DNA of 64,000 nt, taken from Diatrype stigma (lineage: Eukaryota; Ascomycota; Sordariomycetes; Xylariales; Diatrypaceae). The notes below the pieces were generated by a model. It ran no database searches and was not told where the DNA came from. It worked only from the letters and a program-made list of their open reading frames with translations. Each line of letters starts with the position of its first letter. The stretch's first letter is position 1. The stretch spans positions 310,001 to 374,000 of the forward strand of contig JAKJXP020000027.1 of the NCBI GenBank assembly GCA_022225965.2, read 5' to 3'. Position numbers and translations under genes: made by a program. Below are positions 12,575-23,516 of this stretch, one piece after another.

Positions 12575-12810
12575 CTACATACATACCTACTTTCAGTAAA
12601 GACTTTTTTAGTAGGCAGGCAAATAACCTCTTCTGCCTAGTAGTCTATTACTTACTTACCTACTTAGCAGTACCTAAGCTCTGGTAGCCGTCAGTACTAG
12701 GTAGTAGGTAGCTGTCTACCTCCTACTGTAGCATCTCACCTTAGCGCCACATTACTACCTGGGTACTTGCCCTGTTGTGTCATCACCCAACCCACACACA
12801 CCCGCACCCC

Positions 12811-12882
12811 TCCGTCCGTCTGTCTATCTGTCTGTCCGTCCGTCTGTCTGTCTGTCTGTCTGTCCATCTGTCTGCCTGTCCG
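12811..12882 (+). repeat. Tetranucleotide tract (CTGT/CCGT)n
   Basis: An almost continuous run of TCCG/TCTG units over about 70 bp, with a few TATC and CATC variants. It is responsible for long cysteine- and serine-rich spurious frames. Confidence 0.9.
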
Positions 12883-12954
12883 TATCCTCTCGCACATACT
12901 ACCGCTGTGATCGTTCCAGGTTGTCTGCCTATACTCTTGCCCCTGCTTCTGTTC

Positions 12955-13063
12955 CTGCTACTGCCACGGCCACTGCCACTGCCACTACTACCGCTACTGC
13001 TGCTGCTACTGCTGCCGCTACTGCTACTGCTACTGCTACCGCTACCGCTACCGCCTCTGTTGC
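12955..13063 (+). repeat. Interrupted CTG/CTA/CCG trinucleotide tract
   Basis: Mixed CTGCTA, CCGCTA and CACTGC units on the plus strand leave all three frames open, so the Leu-, Thr/Ala- and Ser/Gly-rich frames here are products of the repeat and not evidence of a gene. Confidence 0.85.
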
Positions 13064-13609
13064 TGCCGTCACTCACTGCTGCAGCTACTATCCTTGTGAT
13101 CCGTGATCTACGCCTCTGCCACCTGCGAGGCTTGCATAGGTAAAGGCCAACCCTGCTACTCGGGAGGTCAGATTCGGCAGGGCGGGCTTAGAGGCTACAG
13201 CTCGGGTGGCCCACAGTATCACGCCCAGATCTCGGTCGCTCTTATTCGACTCCTGCAAAGGAACTGTGCCGCCCAGGGCTCGTCCTGCGCTGCTCCTGCT
13301 AGTAGAGCATCTATACCCTGGCGGCGTCATATTGCCGAACGAACCCAGCAGCCCCGTTGAAGCCCGAGACACGGCCGCTCCACAGCTTCCTTAGTAGCCA
13401 CTTTGAATTTTGCCCGTCATGTCGATAAAGTAAGTCTGATCATTCTCTGTCTGCTTGTTAAAACGCTATGTTTCCTCTGTCTTCTCGTGTCCCGTAGCCA
13501 CCCCTAAAGTAGGCTAGCATATCCCCCTTCTTCCCGCCTACTCCCGTTTTTACTATGCTGCATTTCTACTAGGGTAGACGTTCATAGTTCACATGAGCGT
13601 TTCTTCGTC

Positions 13610-14454
13610 ATGGACTACGGACTTCATGACCAGCATTCCTCCTATATTCGAAGACAGAGTCTCCGCGGCGAGGAGGACGATGTTGACCTAGACGCTAGCT
13701 GGGTCATGCTGTCTCGATCAGGGGAGATTGAGCCGTTACCGAATGAAAGGATTTTACACAAGACACGAGGTCGGGTCTCGTTCGAGCTCTCGGCCGTGAA
13801 CGTATCGGGCCCTGCGGCGGATTTCTCAAGGAAAAGCGATCAAGGCACAGCATACATTACCAACCAGAGAGTGAGTCCGCCACCGGAGACTCATTATGAT
13901 ATTAGTCCTGACCAGCTTCCTGCCAATAGGTGATATACCTACCAGCCAAACCGCTCGAGGATTTTAAATCCTTTTCTTCTAGAATCCTGGGTTGCCAAGA
14001 CACGCGTACCGACTCGTCCTGGTTCGGTCCTTGGTACTGGCAGGCGACGGTTCGGCCGGTCCCGGATGGCAACATCCCGCCCGAGGTTACGTGGGCCAAG
14101 GTGAAGTTCATCTTCAATGACGGGGGTTTCAGCGAATTTCAAGCCAAATTTGTGGAGATCAACGGGCGCCTCCACCATGCCGCACAGCTCGCGCAGGAAA
14201 CCGGGCAAACCCATCTGCTGCAGACCGTGCACGACGAGGAGCTTCCCGAATACAGGCCGCGTCAGGCCACGGCGGAGGCAGCTCAGACGGAAACTACAGC
14301 GGCCCGAGAAGCAGATGAGGCAAATCAGAGACAAGCACAGCAGGGCCAACAACAGGTGCCGGACGAACCGCCGCCAAACTACGACGAAGCCCAAGCGCAG
14401 GCGATCAGCATGCAATTTGATGAGAGGGCACGGGAAGAGGCAGACCGAGAATGA
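13610..14454 (+). CDS. GRAM-domain, WBP2-like protein with PPxY motif
   Basis: Two exons (13610-13870, 13930-14454) with a 59-bp phase-0 intron (GTGAGT..TAG) give 261 residues. The splice joins 'AYITNQR' to 'VIYLPAKP', the conserved core of the GRAM-like fold in WW-binding protein 2 and related fungal proteins (the UPF0664 group). The fold covers about residues 40-165 and includes 'RTDSSWFGPWYWQATV' and an FNDGG turn. The C-terminal third is Gln/Ala/Glu-rich and ends in a PPPNYDEA motif near residue 234, a classic ligand for WW domains such as those of NEDD4/Rsp5 ubiquitin ligases. A role as ubiquitin-ligase adaptor or WW-protein partner is inferred from the motif. The start ATG follows 'cgtc' and gives the usual short N terminus before the GRAM fold. 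Confidence 0.88.
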
Positions 14455-15366
14455 GGGGGAATTATTGTTTGTAAATTGAGCCAACCTCGTGATTATAGCA
14501 TGTACGTACTTCGTTCGCATGGGTATTTTGGGCGTTATTCTTTGATGCAGAGTGTCTAATTAGATGAAGACGGAATATGATACCCTTTCTATGGTTAGCG
14601 ACGGGGCCGTGCCAGCTCGTGTATTGTGTCCAACCGGACGTTATGAAGCTGCTATTCGGCTTGATAGAATGATACTTGGTTGTTTTGGCAAACCCATTGG
14701 CAACGTCTAAGTGGCATATACTGTTGCTGATCCCTGCCATTAACCATTGGTGCTTGACGAGTTGCCTTCCGCCTTTCGACTACTATTAGGTAGTATAAGA
14801 CTACCTTACAGACTTGGAATGAAATATGTACCTAGTTACGTCAAATGAGGAAGATCTCCTACCTACCTGTAATTACCTACACCTTAGAAGGCTACGTATT
14901 AGGGGAAACCTACATACCTGAGTAGGTACCTGACATCATTGATGTACTGCATGGTTAAGGTATGTACGTATGTTCACAGAAGGAATAGGTAGGTACCTAT
15001 GCTGCTATGTAAGCTTAGAAGCTTAGACTAGGTACATGGTAAATGCCCAATGGTGGGAAAGCACGTGACTATGACCGTCTAACGTTGCAATTGGGGCATC
15101 TTGATTGGTCGAGGCCGATCAGCCCTTCCGCAGCAGCTCCAGAGTCTGTAGGTCACTTTTCGTAATTTTCTCCGGGTTCCATCGAAATCGAAACCCCCAT
15201 CGGTCCATTCCGCGCAAGACTGACAACATCGCCTACCCGCCAAAAATCACTCCCGCCTTTCCCTCGCCCGCCAACGATAACCCGCCAGCCATTGCCATTG
15301 GATCTGTGCAGCAGCGCCTCGGCTCTACCATTACCTTCACCACCACCAGCTACCGCACCGCCCACC
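14455..15366. other. Intergenic region upstream of QCR6
   Basis: This 912-bp stretch contains the 3' flank of the GRAM gene and the QCR6 promoter. TACCTAC/GTAGGTA words are frequent at 14800-15000. Open frames here lack any family features. Confidence 0.55.
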
Positions 15367-15499
15367 ATGGGTTTCTGGGATACCATCACCGATTTGGTCG
15401 AGGCGGCAACGCCTTGGAGCACCGCCGAGGCCGAAGCTCCGCCTGAGGACAAGGTACGGGAATTTTGATCGCTCACCCGCTCGCCCGCTTGCCACTTGC

Positions 15500-15531
<32 letters not shown>

Positions 15532-16175
15532 CACCCACTCCCGCCATCCACTCATTACTACCTACGACCAAGCAGTCGCACGAACTTCTACAGAATTGAG
15601 GGGTGTCGGGTGTCATTGTCGGGCGCTTTGTGGCTTATGGCACCCCCCTACGCTGAGCTTATAGCTTACCACTCTTCTACACAGGACGACGCAAACGAGG
15701 AGCCCGAGGAGGAGGAGGAGGAGGAAGAGGAAGAAGAGGACGAGGACGAGATCGTGGATCCCAAGGAGAAGCTCGAAGAAGGTTCGTCATCAGCCTCGCA
15801 CTTAACGCGTTCCCGGTCATCGGTCCTTGACGAGACGAGAGAAAACCCCTCGTTCTCCCGGGCCCATGCCAAGAAAACATGTGCGTCGTTGTTGCCTTGC
15901 TGACTCTGTCCAGAATGCGCAAACTCGAAGCAGTGCCACTCAGCCAAGCATCACTACGACGAATGCGTTGAGCGAGTTACCGGTGGCGGGGACGATGCGG
16001 AAGGGGAGGACTGTGTCGAGGAGTGTAAGCGTCTCTTTGCATCGACGGGGCGGGCGAATCATGCTTTGCCCTCCTTTGTGGACAACCATGCTGATTTGAC
16101 AATGCTGTAGTTTTCCACCTCGCCCACTGTGCTACCCAGTGTGCAGCCCCCAAGCTCTGGGCTCAGCTCAAGTGA
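15367..16175 (+). CDS. qcr6: Ubiquinol-cytochrome c reductase hinge subunit QCR6
   Basis: Four exons (15367-15453, 15685-15781, 15914-16024, 16111-16175) sum to 360 bp, 119 residues. The product is the acidic hinge subunit of mitochondrial complex III, which faces the intermembrane space and helps cytochrome c1 interact with cytochrome c. The N terminus 'MGFWDTITDLVEAATPW' is typical of filamentous fungi. Exon 2 carries a long Glu/Asp run, and exons 3-4 hold the helical hairpin with conserved cysteines ('ECANSKQCHSAKHHYDEC', 'EDCVEE', 'HLAHCATQC'). Introns are 231, 132 and 86 bp. Introns 1, 2 and 3 begin GTACGG, GTTCGT and GTAAGC. The GTTCGT donor is weak, yet it is the only one that restores the conserved Cys block. 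No open frame spans the gene, so it must be read from its splices. Confidence 0.93.
15501..15532 (+). repeat. GCAC microsatellite in QCR6 intron 1
   Basis: Eight uninterrupted GCAC units in the first intron. Copy number could vary between strains without changing the protein. Confidence 0.9.
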
Positions 16176-18164
16176 TCGACAGCTTGGGATAGCCAGCCCG
16201 GCCAGCGCTTGGCACATATACAACAAGGCATAGAAGTAACGACTAGAGCTAGAATCGCTGATGCCGGCAGTTTGGACAATCGATACGAAGGGGGCAACCT
16301 TGGCAACGAAAGCCACCGCACCAAGAAAGCTACCCTCCGTAGTGTTGCTGGTGGTTATGTAACACACCCCGACTGACGGGCCCGGTGGACCGGCGCATGT
16401 CCGAGACATATCTCCTGCATCGCATGCCTGCCTGCCTGCCTGCTTGCCACTTGTATCATCTAAAACTAAAAACAAAAATAGACTTCATTTATTCTAAGGA
16501 CCCACCGTGTGAAGTATCTCGCTGCCGCTCCACGCCAGATACCGTATGTTCAGTCACGTATGTAATGGTGCTGTGTAATCTCGGCCAGGCAACAACTACG
16601 GCGGCTGCGGCGGCTGCAGCAGCTGCTGCTATTGGCATCGCGGCTTTCATGCTCGTCTCGAGTCATGTGGCCGGACGTTTCTGTCGGTAAGGTCACATCA
16701 GGCTCAAGCCTCGAGGGGGCTAGACAAGAGTCGAAAGATGGGTAAGATTTTCACCTCGGTAGTAGTTCAACTATCACCTGTAGAGGCACACCGAGGCCGC
16801 ATATACGCCCGGCGGCCAGCATCGGCTCCTGCCCTCGCTTGCTTCTCGTTCCGGTGACGTAGCATTTACCCCGGAAGCTCAGCTCTTGACCTCAGCAGCT
16901 ACAAAGCGTAGCTACCTAATTAGCCCTCTATCCCTCCCGCGGACCCCAGACTATTCTAGTTGCTTCGGCAAGGTGGCTATGTAAGCAGACTGTCGATCAA
17001 GTATGAATCATTACGTTGATTGTTTGGTAACAGACGGCATGTCGTCAGGTTCTGGGGAGGACAGGGGGTGGGTGATGATCTTCCGCCACTATAAGTAATT
17101 ACTGTGGATTTCTACTACTTTGCGTATATTCCGCGAGTAGCTGTAGGAGGTAAGTAGGTTCTCTACACAGCTTAAGCTCTTGACTGCTCAGCGCTGCGCC
17201 GGACCTCCCGAGAAACCCCCCTACAGCTTTTGACTGCCAATCTTCGCTCACCGTCGAGCCACTCCTTCACGTATATCCATACCTACATCTCGATAGTCAC
17301 CCGTTCTTCGACTAAGTAAGTAAAGTACGTGTTGACCGCAAGCCGAAGCAAAGTGAGCGGGCGAGCGAGTGATAGTCCAAGCTACCTTGGACAAGGATAG
17401 GGATGTGGTCCCGGGTAAGCACTTCTGTATGCATGCACGCAGGTATATATTTTATATATATATGTAGATATGTACACACACATGTAGGCAGTAAGCATGT
17501 ACGCATCCTGCAGGGTCCTGCATTCCATTGTTTTCAACGAGCCGTCGGCGCGCGGTGGAAGGCTGCGGGACAGCCGCCGTTACTTTCCTTCCCTTCCGCC
17601 CTTGGACCCCCAAACCCACTTCCGGCCGCCATACCTTAGGTAATGACCTACGTGGCGGACCGGATTCTCCAGTCCGAGCCAGGCCCCGGTCGCGAGTCGG
17701 GGTATACCTATATACAAAAGATATGTATACCTATACCGGGATTGCAGGTTCCAGCGCATCCCGCCCCGCATATGTCCGTTCCGTGTACCCCGTGCGGCGC
17801 GGCGTGGCGCGGTGCGGTCCCCGGGCCTATGGGAGGGAGGGAGAGAGAGAGCTCGGTAAGCCCTATTTGGAGTTTCCGGGGAAGCAGGAGACGTACCTAG
17901 GTGAGAAAAAGGTACCGGTAGGTAAGGTAGGTAGACGTAGGTGATCGGATTCAGCCTGTTTGTACGTATATCTGGGAGTGGCGGTCCATAAAGATGTGTA
18001 TGCATGGTCGTTCATACGTGCGTGGTGTCAGCGTCAGTACTCCCGAATGGATGGTTAGATAGACACCTTAACTAGACGCTGTGTGACCTCAGAGCCCCTG
18101 AAAGTTTATATTGGATTTAACACATATATATCCACACCATAGTTATACCTATACACACTCGCAG

Positions 18165-18236
18165 CCACACACACACACACACACACACATGCACACATAC
18201 ACATGCACACATACACATACACACACATATATATAC
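18165..18236 (+). repeat. CA/TA dinucleotide microsatellite
   Basis: About twelve CA units followed by interrupted CATACA/CACA units and a TATATA run. Confidence 0.9.
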
Positions 18237-18692
18237 GTATGCAGGTATGATGCGTGTGCATGCTACACAGGCTGTATCTGTATGTACGTACGCACGTATG
18301 TAGGCAATAGGGACGCCAACCTGCTATATATATGTGAGTGTGTGTGTGTGTGCGGCTCGACTCGGCAGGGAATACCATGTCGTGCCGCATGCAATGCCAT
18401 GTAATGCATACCTACCCGTGAGGGCCATGGAACATGACACGCATTTCTCTTCTTCGGGCTTCACCTGGGGGAAAGGGGTGAGTTGGCCGTCCCTAACTCC
18501 GATGCGAGATGCGATGCGTGCCTGATTAGACAAACATTGGGCAGACGGGGAAGCCGAAGCTTCTATATCTGCTAGGTGGCCGGCTAGCCAGCCGCCACGT
18601 TGTGTTATATCGCAAGATTACCTATCTTCTTCGTCAGCCCCCAAAGGTAACCTCACGCGCTCCCTGCATATATAGGGGGTAGATAGGTACTT

Positions 18693-18718
18693 ACCTGCCT
18701 TATATCATCAAGGCAGGT
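18693..18718. repeat. Perfect 9-bp inverted repeat with 8-base loop
   Basis: ACCTGCCTT at 18693-18701 and AAGGCAGGT at 18710-18718 surround 'atatcatc'. The stem can fold on either strand. There is no gene nearby to explain it. Confidence 0.75.
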
Positions 18719-20024
18719 GAGCGTATCTTACCTGGCCAGACTGCACGCAAGATTGATTGGTTTTCCGCCTTTATACATTATGACTTTCACAACGCTCAAC
18801 CCAAAAGACGTCCATTGGGCTTTCGATCCCCTTGCTCTATCCGTTGACTTGAGAGACGGGAACGGTATAATCGTGACTAGTATGCGATATATAATCATAC
18901 GTCATATGAACGCGAAGTAGGCTTATTCCAAGATGCGATCGAAATCTTCACACTTGGATAAGAAAGAACTATGATCATTCAAATATGTCATCCAGATTAA
19001 GTATTACCACCTCCCTTGTTTTACACCTCATTAGGCGCAAGTTCTTACTGTATGGTGATGTCAAATGCCTATCTCCATGAGCACATGTGTACGAGTATAT
19101 CTGTAAGGGATTATCAAGGGACTATCACCAGGCAGTGTCGAGCTGATACGGTATATATGTGCGTAAGGCTACGAAGAGCAGGTCAGGAGCACTTCCGTAG
19201 CGATATAACGTCTTGTATGCACATCAATACATATGCTGCGTATGATAACGCCGAATAGTCAAGCTGCTGTCTGTATGTAAGTGATATTGGTCGCTCATAA
19301 GATATAAGTAGGGATCATATGCCAGGCAGTATGGTGTGGTAAAGCAGGGGGTTTCAAGTAATAAGTATAATATGACCTACCTAGATGATCTAGATTCCGC
19401 ACGTCTCGGCCGGTTATCTAGTTCATACATGTGTTTAACAAGTTAGACGTGCCTATGATATCCTGCGCCAAGCCCTCTCTGATGGCTCGCTTCCATCGGC
19501 CATGCAGTTATGGCATCCATGTCGTGGGGTTATTACTATAATCAGCATGTGGAGCGGCAGGATGGACCGAATTGTCTTTCACCATAAAACGTCAAATGTG
19601 GTTGCTACTCATCCCGTTTCCTCTCGCCGACCAACCCTATCGCCTATATGATAAATACAGATCGAGGACTAGTTGGATTGAGAAGGATGAGGTATTTATT
19701 AGGTGACTAGCTAGCTGCGTACATGAATGATCTTTCAAGCGAACGACAGCCATATAAGTTAACTACGAGCATAACTAACAGATGACATCTACCGGTAACT
19801 ACAGCAATCAATGTCGTACAACTAACTGTGTGGGCGCCGACCCGACTGTAACGCCAGCCCCTGGCAGCACCTAAGCTTTAACTACGCGCAGTAAATGAGA
19901 CCGACAGAACGTTTCAACGGAGCTAGTCATGGGGGCATTGCGGCACGGAAGGGGGACGGCAGGGATGGGTTCCAAATTATCGGCCTATCGCAGCACGCGA
20001 GCGTAACCCTCCATATTGGGATTT

Positions 20025-20040
20025 GGGGGGGGGGGGGGGG
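20025..20040 (+). repeat. G16 homopolymer
   Basis: Sixteen consecutive G bases between 'attt' and 'ccat'. The exact length is sensitive to sequencing and assembly error. Confidence 0.85.
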
Positions 20041-20226
20041 CCATCGTTGCGGTGACTGGAGCAAGGGAGGCAGGGAAATCAGGAAATTCGAAAAGGGGAA
20101 GAATGTCTGGGTCCGAGGGGAGAAAAGAGAATCCTTCGTGCACGGCGTAACTATCGGACTGGCAGTCACCGCGGTGTGAAAGTTTCCATCGTCAGATACT
20201 CATCATTCCCAACGCCTCCCTCTTCC

Positions 20227-20269
20227 GCAGAAGCAAAGGCAGAAGCAGAAGCAGAGCAGAAGCAGAAGC
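20227..20269 (+). repeat. GCAGAA hexamer repeat
   Basis: Interrupted GCAGAA units lie about 400 bp before the transporter start. A similar AAGCAG repeat occurs inside the transporter coding region near 20817-20845 (Gln-Lys repeat). Confidence 0.8.
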
Positions 20270-20644
20270 AATCGTCCAATCAATCAGTGCTGCGTGCGTA
20301 CGGCGTATGCATGCATGCACGTGTAACAGCAACCCGCGACGGCAGCTACCGGTAGTTACATATAGTTAGTGTCCTGAGTGTATTATACCAACCCTACTTT
20401 ACCTCCTACCTACTACGGCCACGATTACAGGACGACCGACCACGTAAGCTGGAAAGTACATGTAGACTTGACGCCCGGTAACGTTATATTGCACGCCGCC
20501 CACCCGCCCGCCGCAGCAAATCACCTTGGAAGAAGCCTAGCGCATACCTCCAGATATCAGAAGAGATACCTACTCAAGCCACAGCCGCCCCCAAATTCCC
20601 AATTAGGATCACGGCAGTCAGCAGCCAGCCAGTCAACAGCAACC

Positions 20645-22748
20645 ATGGCAGGCAGCCGCAACTCCAGCCCTTCGGCCGCGGGCCGACTGGGGAGAGGAAG
20701 CAGCAGCAGCAGCAGCAGCGGCAGCAGTGGCGCGCCGTCGGAGGACATCGAGAAGACGCCGGCGGCGGCGGAGGAGTACGTTCTGGGCCCGACCGACAGC
20801 GGCTCGTCATCGATGCAGCAGCAGAAGCAGAAGCAGAAGCAGAAGCTCGGGCCGGGGCTGGAGCACGGGCAGGGTAAGACGAAGAAGCTGAGGATCAGCA
20901 ACGGCCGCGTGCGCCTCGCCTCCCGCGACGGCGACGGCTCGACGACCACCGACGACGGCGATGTGCATGATGGGGATGATGATCGATACCGGCTCGGGCG
21001 CATCACGACCCGGGAGGTGGAGGACGCGGCGGCCGCTGGCTCGGTCGAGGAGGGCGATGGCGGCTCCGTCGTGTACCGGGTCTACAAGCGGAGGTGGTTC
21101 GGCCTCGTGCAGCTGACGCTGCTGAATATCATCGTGAGCTGGGATGTAAGCTTTATTCTTTTTTTTTTTCCTTTTTTTTTTTTTTCTTTTTCAAGCTTGC
21201 CGTGGGTTATCATTGTCAGATACGGAGAAGGTCGGAAGACAAATGAAGGATGAGAAAGGCGCGTTCGGGCCCAGGCTCTTCGGGCTCCGGTGCTAGACGT
21301 AGTCAAGGGGAGGCGGTGACGTTTCCGCCAAAGGCAAGAATAGGGGGGCAGGGGGGCCATAGCTTGACTGGCTGACTGACCGGAAATATGGTGCTAATGC
21401 TGGTATTTGGTTTCGCTTATAGTGGATGACGTTCGCCCCCGTCGCGCAGCACGCCGCCGCCTACTACGGGAAGCCCGAGAGCGCCATCAACTGGCTGTCG
21501 ACGGCGTTCCTGTTCGCGTTCCTGGTGTCGGCGCCGGCGACGGTCTACATGCTGCACCTGGGGCCGAAGCCGTCGATCATCGCGGCGGCGGTGCTGGTGC
21601 TCATCGGCAACTGGGTGCGGTACGCGGGCTCGCACGTCGCCAGCGCCGACGGGGCGGGCAACTTCGGCGTCGTCATGTTCGGCCAGATCCTCGTCGGCCT
21701 CGCCCAGCCCTTCGTCCTCAGCGCCCCGACCCGCTACTCCGACATGTGGTTCACCGACCGCGGCCGCGTCGCCGCCACCGCCCTCACCAGCCTCGCGAAC
21801 CCCTTCGGCGCCGCCATCGGCCAGCTCGTCGTCCCCTTCATGGTCGCCGGCCCCGCCGACGTGTCGAACGCCGTGCTCTACGTCGCTATCATCGTACGTC
21901 GCCCGTTTTCCTCTCCCTTTCTCTCTTTCTCTCTCTCTCTAAGTTATCTTTCCCACTAACGAACCCTCGTATTGGCATAGTCGTCCGTGTGCGCCGTCCC
22001 ATCGTTCTTCATCCCCGCGTCGCCCCCCACGCCTCCCACGCCGTCCGGGACGACGCCCAAGGCGTCGCTGCGGGAGGCGCTCCCGCAGCTGCGGGGGTCG
22101 CTCGAGGTGTGGCTGCTGATCGTGCCGTTCTCGGTGTACGTGGGCCTGTTCAACAGCGTGTCGTCGCTGCTGAACCAGATCCTGATGCCGTACGGGTTCA
22201 GCTCGGACGAGGCGGGGATCGCGGGGGCGCTGCTGATCGTGGTGGGCCTGGTGGGCTCGGCGGTGGCGAGCCCGGTGCTGGACCGGACCAAGGCCTTCAC
22301 CGCGGCCGTCAAGGTCGCCGTGCCCCTCATCGCGCTCTGCTACCTGGCCTTCATCTGGATGCCGGCCACGCGCGCCGTCGCGGGGCCCTACGCCGTGCTG
22401 TCCGTCCTCGGCGCCACCTCCTTCAGCCTCGTCCCCGTCGCCCTCGAGTTCCTCTGCGAGCTCACCCACCCGCTCAGCCCCGAGGTCACCAGCACGGTCG
22501 CCTGGGCCGGCGGCCAGCTGCTCGGCGGCGTCTTCATCGTCATCAGCGACGCCCTCAAGGCCGGCGGCGAAGGCACCGGCGCCGACCCCCCGGACAACCT
22601 CGACCACGCGCTCGTCTTCAGCGCCGTCGTCGCCCTCGTCGTCGTCCCCGTTCCGCTGGCTCTCGGCTCGTTCGGCCGCCGCGACAGGCTCGTCATGAAG
22701 CGCTCGCGGAGCGGCGATGGTAGCGGTAGTAGTCGGGCGACGCTGTAG
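20645..22748 (+). CDS. MFS transporter of the SLC49/FLVCR-like type
   Basis: Three exons (20645-21145, 21423-21893, 21981-22748), both introns in phase 0, give 579 residues. About 140 N-terminal residues are hydrophilic (Ser, Gln-Lys and Asp runs). Then '[32 protein letters not shown]', written here across the first splice, is the typical first helix of the feline-leukaemia-receptor-like group of the major facilitator superfamily, and about twelve hydrophobic segments follow. The central loop with many Pro and Thr residues separates the two six-helix halves near the second junction. Family members carry haem or small solutes; the substrate here is unknown. Intron 1 (277 bp) begins with a poly-T tract. 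The ATG at 20645 has an 'aacc' context. An in-frame ATG at 20378 would add 89 residues of low credibility. Confidence 0.85.
21158..21189 (+). repeat. T-rich tract in transporter intron 1
   Basis: Interrupted runs of T follow directly after the 5' splice site at 21146, far from the 3' splice site at 21422, so this is not the usual polypyrimidine tract. Confidence 0.75.
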
Positions 22749-23516
22749 GGATGAAACAGGAAGGAAAGAAAGAAATCTACTACTGCTTGCTGCATTTGTT
22801 TGTTTACATGCTTACATACATCTCTCAAACACACTCTCTCCCCGTATTCTTTATCTCTAACTACCTAACTTATATAAGACATGATGAGAGAAGATGAGAG
22901 AAGAAATGAGGTGAGGTGGACGTGTTAGTCGGCTAGCGGATGGAAATGGGGCTGGAGTAGGGGTTGAGATTGATGTTGAGCAATAAGGCTGGGCCCTCTT
23001 TGCTGGCATGGCATGTACGACGATGACGACGATGTTGGTTGAAGCTGATTGATCTTGCATTTCGTGATCGCATTGCATCGAACATTGCGCCTGCCCGCCT
23101 GCTTGAAGAGAGATGGACGTGCGTTGTATTTTCATTATATACTAGTAACGAAGTCTTTGACATAAATAATATATGTATATTGATTAATTACGTCTGCAAA
23201 CCTGCTGTTGATATGAATCAATGTTGCTAATGTCTGTCACGACCCCTTATATGCCAGTGCCTCGAGCGACTGACCGTCTAAAGGATTCAGTGTGAGTTAG
23301 ATAGAGGCCCTGTCCAGATCGGCCGGTGTCAATTACTGTATTATGATTACCACCATTATATATATGAGTGGACAGCACCTACCCAACACATACGTTGCCA
23401 TCGAATGGATAGATGCTGCAAGTCGTCACAAGGCTATATTCACTGAAGCCCCTGTACATTTCTTTTTCAGTAAATCCCACACTCCCCGGTTCCTCGTAAG
23501 ACGCAACCAATCCAAG
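22749..23516. other. Convergent intergenic region between transporter and ERG27
   Basis: Both neighbouring genes end here, so the 768 bp must hold two 3' UTRs and terminators. Nothing else is recognised. Confidence 0.55.

Larger units (their letters stand above)
10199..13609. other. Gene-poor stretch rich in short tandem repeats
   Basis: No supported protein gene. ACCTAGGT palindromes lie at 10428 and 10713. Short tandem repeats are listed separately. From about 12540 to 12760 the sequence is crowded with TACCTAC/GTAGGTA words. The part from about 13090 to 13609 is probably the promoter and leader of the GRAM-domain gene. Confidence 0.5.
16176..20644. other. Long intergenic region between QCR6 and the MFS transporter gene
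   Basis: Nearly 4.5 kb without a supported gene. It holds CCTG repeats near 16426-16449, CA/TA microsatellites at 18165-18236, a GTGTGT tract near 18338-18352, a perfect 9-bp inverted repeat at 18693-18718, a G16 run at 20025-20040 and GCAGAA repeats at 20227-20269. An ACCTAGGT palindrome lies at 17895. The section 18900-19900 is richer in A and T than its surroundings. Small frames match nothing I know. Confidence 0.5.

Noticed and set aside
12775..13143. Overlapping Leu-, Ser- and Thr/Ala-rich frames on both strands
   Set aside because: All are produced by CTGT and CTG/CTA repeats that contain no stop codon in any frame.
16385..16690. Plus-strand frame of 101 codons with an Ala run
   Set aside because: Ala run reflects a GCGGCTGCA repeat; no family resemblance and no promoter spacing from QCR6.
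19895..20179. Plus-strand frame of 94 codons crossing the G16 run
   Set aside because: Depends on an error-prone homopolymer for its frame and shows no features.
20378..20644. Upstream in-frame extension of the transporter
   Set aside because: 89 residues of poor composition, and the ATG at 20645 has the better context and precedes the usual disordered N terminus.
21417..22607. Long frames in alternative frames of the transporter gene, including the 438-codon plus frame at 21407-22723
   Set aside because: High GC removes stops from several frames; only the spliced frame has helices and family motifs.
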